From the NCBI GenBank assembly GCA_003650445.1, contig QMQE01000130.1, positions 1 to 7,387 on the forward strand: a DNA stretch of 7,387 bases. The letters are read 5' to 3'. Below are positions 4,803 through 7,387 of this stretch, piece by piece. The first letter of the stretch is position 1. Each line of letters starts with the position of its first letter. The notes below the pieces were generated by a model. The model was not told the DNA's origin. It saw only the letters and a list, made by a program, of their open reading frames with translations, and ran no database searches. The translations under genes and the position numbers were made by a program. Source of the DNA: Acidobacteriota bacterium (GTDB taxonomy: Bacteria; Acidobacteriota; Holophagae; Thermotomaculales; Thermotomaculaceae).

Positions 4803-5747
4803 ATGATTTATGTAAAGTCTTTTTTTTATCTTTGCGTGTTGGGTTTTTCAGTATTATCAGGAAATTTACCCGTTGGGGCAACCCTGGTTGCGGTGCTGGC
4901 AGTCTCTGATTTTCTGTTGTCTCATCTTATGAAAGAGCATGTCAGTGGCCTTCTTATATCACTGATTTCATTTGCCATTGTTGCGTGGGTTCTGATTCAG
5001 GTATTGGGGCTGACGGGAGCTAATCGTTATTTTATTCTGGCAGGTGCAGTTTACCTTGCCGTGGTTTCAGCGGTTCTGATGCCTTCCGGAACCCGGGATC
5101 TCGTGGGGCCCGGAGTTGTAGATTCCCACGACATAATGAAATGTACCAAAATCATGGACGCTTCTATTCTAATGGATGGACGTATCGTTGATATTGTGGA
5201 GACCGGATTTCTCGATGGCACCATTATTGTGCCGCGTTTTGTGATGAAACAGATTCAGCGAATCCGTGAGACGGGGAAAGACCTGAAGCAGCAGCGGGCT
5301 GAGCATGCGCTGGAATTGATTCGCAAGTTGCAGAATTTGAAGAATATTCAATTTCGTGTATGCGAGCTTGACTTTTCAGAGGAGAAAGACGTGGATCAGC
5401 GGATAATTGCGCTGGCAAAGAAACTGAAAGCTAAAATTGTTACCAACGATTATACCCTGAACAGAGTTGCTTCGCTTGAGGAAATTGAAGTTCTGAATAT
5501 TAACGAACTGGCAAATGCGCTGAAGCCGGTTGCATTGCCCGGTGAAACCATTTCAATTCACATTATCAAGAAAGGGAAGGAAGAAGACCAGGGGGTTGGC
5601 TATCTGGATGATGGTACAATGGTTGTCATCGATGGTGGGGAACAATATATCGGAGAGCGGGTACAGTCAAGAATTACCAGCGTGTTACAGAACCCGGCCG
5701 GAAAGATGATTTTTGGGACAGTGGCAGTAGATGAAGATAAAGAGTAG
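4803..5747 (+). CDS. membrane-anchored PIN/TRAM domain protein, YacL-like
   Basis: 314 residues with the YacL-type layout: three or four hydrophobic segments at the N terminus (about 5-20, 23-40, 48-70, 75-93), a PIN nuclease-fold domain (about 114-235) and a C-terminal TRAM RNA-binding domain (about 247-306). PIN landmarks are KIMDASILMDGRI with D119 and D125, TGFLDG, D198 in the DVDQRI segment and D216 in VTNDYTLN. NINELANALKPVALPGE links to the TRAM domain, which contains GYLDDGTMVV and ends TSVLQNPAGKMIF. It presumably acts on RNA at the inner face of the cytoplasmic membrane; substrates of this family are little known. The position that is the ELQ glutamate in relatives is Gln150 here (KQIQ), and the conserved RGRRG segment after it is RAEHA. 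Catalysis may therefore be altered or lost. The gene overlaps the TPR gene by 17 nt. The domain call is firm, the activity uncertain. Confidence 0.9.
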   Translation: MIYVKSFFYLCVLGFSVLSGNLPVGATLVAVLAVSDFLLSHLMKEHVSGLLISLISFAIVAWVLIQVLGLTGANRYFILAGAVYLAVVSAVLMPSGTRDLVGPGVVDSHDIMKCTKIMDASILMDGRIVDIVETGFLDGTIIVPRFVMKQIQRIRETGKDLKQQRAEHALELIRKLQNLKNIQFRVCELDFSEEKDVDQRIIALAKKLKAKIVTNDYTLNRVASLEEIEVLNINELANALKPVALPGETISIHIIKKGKEEDQGVGYLDDGTMVVIDGGEQYIGERVQSRITSVLQNPAGKMIFGTVAVDEDKE

Positions 5748-7074
5748 CCTCGTATTGCTCCTCCTGTTCTCAGCATCTTTTGTGCTGGCCAAGGGGCGAC
5801 CAGTGATTTTCCCCTTTGAGAACGATTCCGGTGACGCTAAGGTGGAATGGCTGGGATACGGGGTGGAATTGCTATTTGAAGATAGTCTGAATGCTATTCC
5901 CCTTGCGGAACGGATGGATGCCGTGGATAACATGGATGTTCCGGATAGCGGCAGCCTTACTCTGGCTACCCGCTTGGTTATTGCCCGAAAGCTGGGTGCG
6001 GCGGAGCTGATAACCGGAAAGTTTGCTGTTTCAGATGGCAAAATCACTATTAAATACACGCGCTATCAGATTGATAAACTAACCGAGGATAAATCTTCCT
6101 GTACGGTTTCGATGGATGGCTTTCCAGCAAATCTATCGGTGTTTATCCAAACTAAAGTTCGGGGAAAGTATCCCTATCCCCTGTCGTTTACCGGCCATCA
6201 GTTTGAGGTTTATGCCCGCGGAATGCTCCGCTCGGCGGTAAACGGAGATTTCAAGGAGATTGAGAAACTTGCAAAACAAGTAGAAGACTGTGAACCACTG
6301 AACCGGAATCTCGGGAACCTGCTTTTTGACACGGGTCATTTTGGGAAAGCACTTGAATACCTGAAACGCCTTCCCAAATCCGATATCCGGGGCCTTTTCC
6401 GATCCGGAATGTGCTGTGTTCAGCTTGAAAACTATTCCGATGGGCTGATTTATTTCCTCCACACCCTGAAATTCAGCCGGGACATGTCATCTGTTGTCAA
6501 TGCTGCGGGTTGCTTACTGGCATTGAATCATCCCGAGGAGGCGGCTACTTTCCTTCAATCTCTCCAGGAAAAGGGAGAAGGGGTAGACCCTTTACTTCTG
6601 TATGACCGTTCAGTGGTGGCAGCGGCAATGGAGCAATGGGTCCCTGCACTGAACATACTGAGCCGGTACACTTCTTCATTTCGTTTTACTGACGAGGCAA
6701 AACAACTTGCCGCACTCTGTTGTGGAAGGTGTGATTGTAATCATCCCCTCTGTGCCGACAATCAACCGGCAGTGGGAATAAGCGAAAAGCAGCCGGATGT
6801 GCTGTCGCTGTACCAGTTCAGTGAGGGGGAGAGCAGGGGGAATGAGGCGTTGGATTTGAAAGATATCAAGGAGCTGTATCTGGCGAAAGCTGCTGAATCA
6901 TTGAAAAACGGCTCAAAAAAGGAGGCTGTTGATGCCCTGCAGAAGGTGCTTTACCTGGACCCTCTGCAGAAAGATGCGCTGAAGATGCTGTGTGAACATT
7001 GCCAGGATAAGGATGCCTGCAAAAAACTGGCAAAACTTGCACCGCACCGCACGGCGCCGGATGTCAGACGATAG
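5731..7074 (+). CDS. exported TPR-repeat protein with TolB-like N-terminal domain
   Basis: 447 residues. The start at 5731 gives a good signal peptide: KIK, a hydrophobic core at 6-19, and likely cleavage after VLA at 20. There is no lipobox cysteine, so it is probably secreted to the periplasm. Residues about 23-115 (PVIFPFENDSG, WLGYGVELLFEDSL, ARKLGAAELITGKF) resemble the TolB/FlgO-like domain found ahead of TPR arrays in some bacteria. TPR-like helical pairs follow at about 193-285 (NLGNLLFDTGHFGKALEYL) and 381-415 (AESLKNGSKKEAVDALQKVL, then DP). Between them is a dense cysteine cluster, CCGRCDCNHPLC (330-341). The start lies inside the end of the PIN/TRAM gene with no clear ribosome site, so it is probably expressed by translational coupling. 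Such proteins usually scaffold envelope complexes. No specific partner can be named. Confidence 0.82.
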   Translation: MKIKSSLVLLLLFSASFVLAKGRPVIFPFENDSGDAKVEWLGYGVELLFEDSLNAIPLAERMDAVDNMDVPDSGSLTLATRLVIARKLGAAELITGKFAVSDGKITIKYTRYQIDKLTEDKSSCTVSMDGFPANLSVFIQTKVRGKYPYPLSFTGHQFEVYARGMLRSAVNGDFKEIEKLAKQVEDCEPLNRNLGNLLFDTGHFGKALEYLKRLPKSDIRGLFRSGMCCVQLENYSDGLIYFLHTLKFSRDMSSVVNAAGCLLALNHPEEAATFLQSLQEKGEGVDPLLLYDRSVVAAAMEQWVPALNILSRYTSSFRFTDEAKQLAALCCGRCDCNHPLCADNQPAVGISEKQPDVLSLYQFSEGESRGNEALDLKDIKELYLAKAAESLKNGSKKEAVDALQKVLYLDPLQKDALKMLCEHCQDKDACKKLAKLAPHRTAPDVRR

Positions 7075-7185
7075 CTGCTTACCGTGCAAGCCTGAGAGTT
7101 CATCTCGGACAATTTCAAAACGCATGTAAAATCATGGATTGAGAAGAGAGGGGACTCACCGCAGAGTACGCAGAGGGCGCTGAGG

Positions 7186-7226
7186 GGGAGGAGCGGAGGA
7201 GAGGAGAAGTTAACACAAAGGCACAA
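7186..7226 (+). repeat. intergenic direct repeat, copy 1
   Basis: GGGAGGAGCGGAGG (7186-7199), a 12-base spacer, then AACACAAAGGCACAA (7212-7226). Both blocks recur exactly, in the same order and orientation, in copy 2, 132 bases downstream for the first block. TTCAG follows shortly after in both copies. Confidence 0.8.
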
Positions 7227-7317
7227 CGTTCAGAAAAGATAGAACTAAGGTTCAGAAGCGGGTTATGGCCAATCCCCTTCTTTCGCGCACTCGCACTTTC
7301 ACTTGCACTCGACCGCA

Positions 7318-7353
7318 GGGAGGAGCGGAGGGGAATTCAACACAAAGGCACAA
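7318..7353 (+). repeat. intergenic direct repeat, copy 2
   Basis: GGGAGGAGCGGAGG (7318-7331), a 7-base spacer, then AACACAAAGGCACAA (7339-7353). It is followed by degenerate echoes of the last unit (GGGCACAAAGGACACAAAG) and TTCAG. Because the spacer length differs from copy 1, this is an imperfect duplication rather than a clean tandem repeat. Confidence 0.8.
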
Positions 7354-7387
7354 GGGCACAAAGGACACAAAGTTCAGAGGGTGTTTG

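Larger units (their letters stand above)
7075..7387. other. gene-free spacer with repeated purine-rich element
   Basis: No gene was recognised on either strand and no convincing terminator follows the TPR stop. From about 7140 the plus strand becomes strongly purine-rich with short reiterated units (GCAGAG-TACGCAGAG, then GGAGGAGCGGAGG, then CACAAAGG). A C/T-rich stretch (CGCACTCGCACTTTCACTT, from 7285) separates two copies of the element. Confidence 0.6.

Noticed and set aside
6951..7226. A minus-strand 91-codon frame with LSALCVLCGE
   Set aside because: It is a translation of the intergenic repeat plus antisense of the TPR gene, with no ribosome site or domain.
7140..7387. CRISPR array
   Set aside because: There are only two imperfect copies with unequal internal spacing, no regular spacers and no cas genes.

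Overview
This is a bacterial chromosomal segment: Shine-Dalgarno-led genes, sigma70-type promoters, tRNAs with encoded CCA, and a selenocysteine tRNA. FeoAB and selC suggest an organism with at least some anaerobic life. The lineage cannot be fixed from the sequence. The TPR protein with a TolB-like N-terminal domain and the YacL-like PIN/TRAM protein recall Acidobacteriota/Aminicenantota-type genomes, but that is a low-confidence inference. Coding GC is mid-range, about 50%.

Layout from left to right. (1) 2-2429, plus strand: a ferrous-iron uptake operon, feoA (5' end cut by the window edge), a second feoA and feoB. The genes are packed stop-to-start or overlapping. (2) 2469-2777, plus strand: a strong promoter and three tightly packed tRNAs, Pro(TGG), Arg(TCT) and His(GTG), with exact 18-nt spacers. 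(3) 2778-3037: no gene seen. (4) 3038-3470, minus strand: a HicB-HicA toxin-antitoxin pair. hicB is probably still readable, but hicA is broken by a frameshift plus a nonsense codon and appears only when frames are joined. (5) 3509-3606, minus strand: selC, tRNA-Sec(TCA), with its own promoter inside the end of the next gene. (6) 3651-4694, minus strand: Mrp/ApbC-type Fe-S cluster carrier ATPase. (7) 4803-7074, plus strand, divergent from mrp: a membrane-anchored PIN/TRAM protein whose last 17 nt overlap the start of a secreted TPR-repeat protein. (8) 7075-7387: no gene, but two copies of a purine-rich intergenic repeat.

How the parts relate: Feo brings Fe(II) through the inner membrane and Mrp delivers Fe-S clusters, so both concern iron, but they are separate transcription units and no direct link is shown. 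The PIN/TRAM and TPR genes look translationally coupled and are the least understood pair here. I found no convincing wholly new system. The points most worth a second look are the decayed hicAB beside selC, the PIN protein with a substituted catalytic glutamate, and the cysteine cluster in the TPR protein.
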